The position numbers and the translations under genes were made by a program. The notes under the pieces were generated by a model. It did no database searches, was not told where the DNA came from, and saw nothing but the letters and a program-made list of their open reading frames with translations. DNA of 6,034 nt, from contig JAKSDL010000223.1 of the NCBI GenBank assembly GCA_022360105.1, positions 1 through 6,034 on the forward strand, read 5' to 3'. Positions 5,855 to 6,034 of this stretch are shown here, in pieces. Each line of letters opens with the position of its first letter. The first letter of the stretch is position 1. Source of the DNA: Pseudomonadota bacterium. GTDB lineage: Bacteria; SAR324; XYD2-FULL-50-16; JAHJRI01.

Positions 5855-6034
5855 TGAATCCCCAATCCTTTTTGGATGAATTCAGTGTCATCGCCAATGC
5901 TCCAGGAGGAATCCAGCGATTACGGAAGATGATTCTTCAACTTGCAGTGATGGAAAAACTGGTTAAGCAAGATCCTGATGATGAGCCTGCTAAGCTACTA
6001 GTAGAAAAAATAAATAGCGATAGAGATTTTTTAA
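5854..6034 (+). CDS. hsdS: Type I specificity subunit HsdS, N-terminal 60 residues (cut by window edge)
   Basis: The frame is open from ATG 5854 to the window end, giving 60 codons plus one base. The protein begins MNPQSFLDEFSVIANAPGG, followed by IQRLRKMILQLAV and QDPDDEPAKLLVEKI, which is the characteristic N-terminal conserved segment of EcoEI-like HsdS proteins before the first target-recognition domain. HsdS binds the bipartite DNA target and holds two HsdM subunits. Both target-recognition domains lie beyond the edge, so the recognition sequence cannot be inferred. One oddity: many relatives read roughly AVRGKLVPQ or AVQGKLVPQ where this one has AVMEKLVKQ. The start is supported by a strong SD and by overlap with the preceding stop codon. 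Whether the gene is full length is not visible here. Confidence 0.93.
   Translation, partial: MNPQSFLDEFSVIANAPGGIQRLRKMILQLAVMEKLVKQDPDDEPAKLLVEKINSDRDFL

Overview
The window carries most of a type I restriction-modification (R-M) operon on the + strand, in the order hsdR - hsdM - YhcG/DUF1016-family PD-(D/E)xK nuclease - hsdS. The hsdS gene is cut by the right edge. At the left edge, the 5' part of an unrelated NAD(P)-binding (SDR/epimerase-like) gene runs in the opposite direction. A 306-bp AT-rich gap (285-590) separates the two divergent transcription units.

The organism is a bacterium of moderate GC content (low to mid 40s by eye). The first two operon genes have AT-rich leaders without a Shine-Dalgarno (SD) sequence, and the best promoter candidate partly fits the Bacteroidota -33/-7 pattern. 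This loosely suggests Bacteroidota, but it is an inference with low confidence. The HsdR (810 aa, with an EcoEI-like C-terminal region), the HsdM and the start of HsdS all look like the EcoEI-like (type IB) branch rather than the EcoKI or EcoR124 branches.

Layout: 1-284 (-) partial SDR gene; 285-590 divergent intergenic region with an inverted repeat, a weak promoter candidate and a small hairpin touching the hsdR start; 591-3023 hsdR; 15-nt gap; 3039-4802 hsdM; ATGA overlap; 4799-5854 YhcG-family nuclease; TGATG overlap; 5854-6034+ hsdS. The tight spacing and the two overlaps argue for one transcript, with translational coupling from hsdM through the nuclease gene to hsdS.

How the genes work together: HsdS recognises the DNA target, HsdM methylates adenine in it with S-adenosylmethionine, and HsdR is the ATP-driven translocase and nuclease that cuts unmodified DNA. 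The core R, M and S parts are ordinary. The less ordinary part is the second nuclease gene embedded between M and S with intact catalytic residues. Its reading frame also holds an unusual cluster of inverted repeats, including perfect 13-bp arms around a 3-nt loop. A second strong palindrome (13-bp arms, 2-nt centre) lies inside hsdR. I see no RNA gene, CRISPR array, insertion sequence or phage gene in the window.
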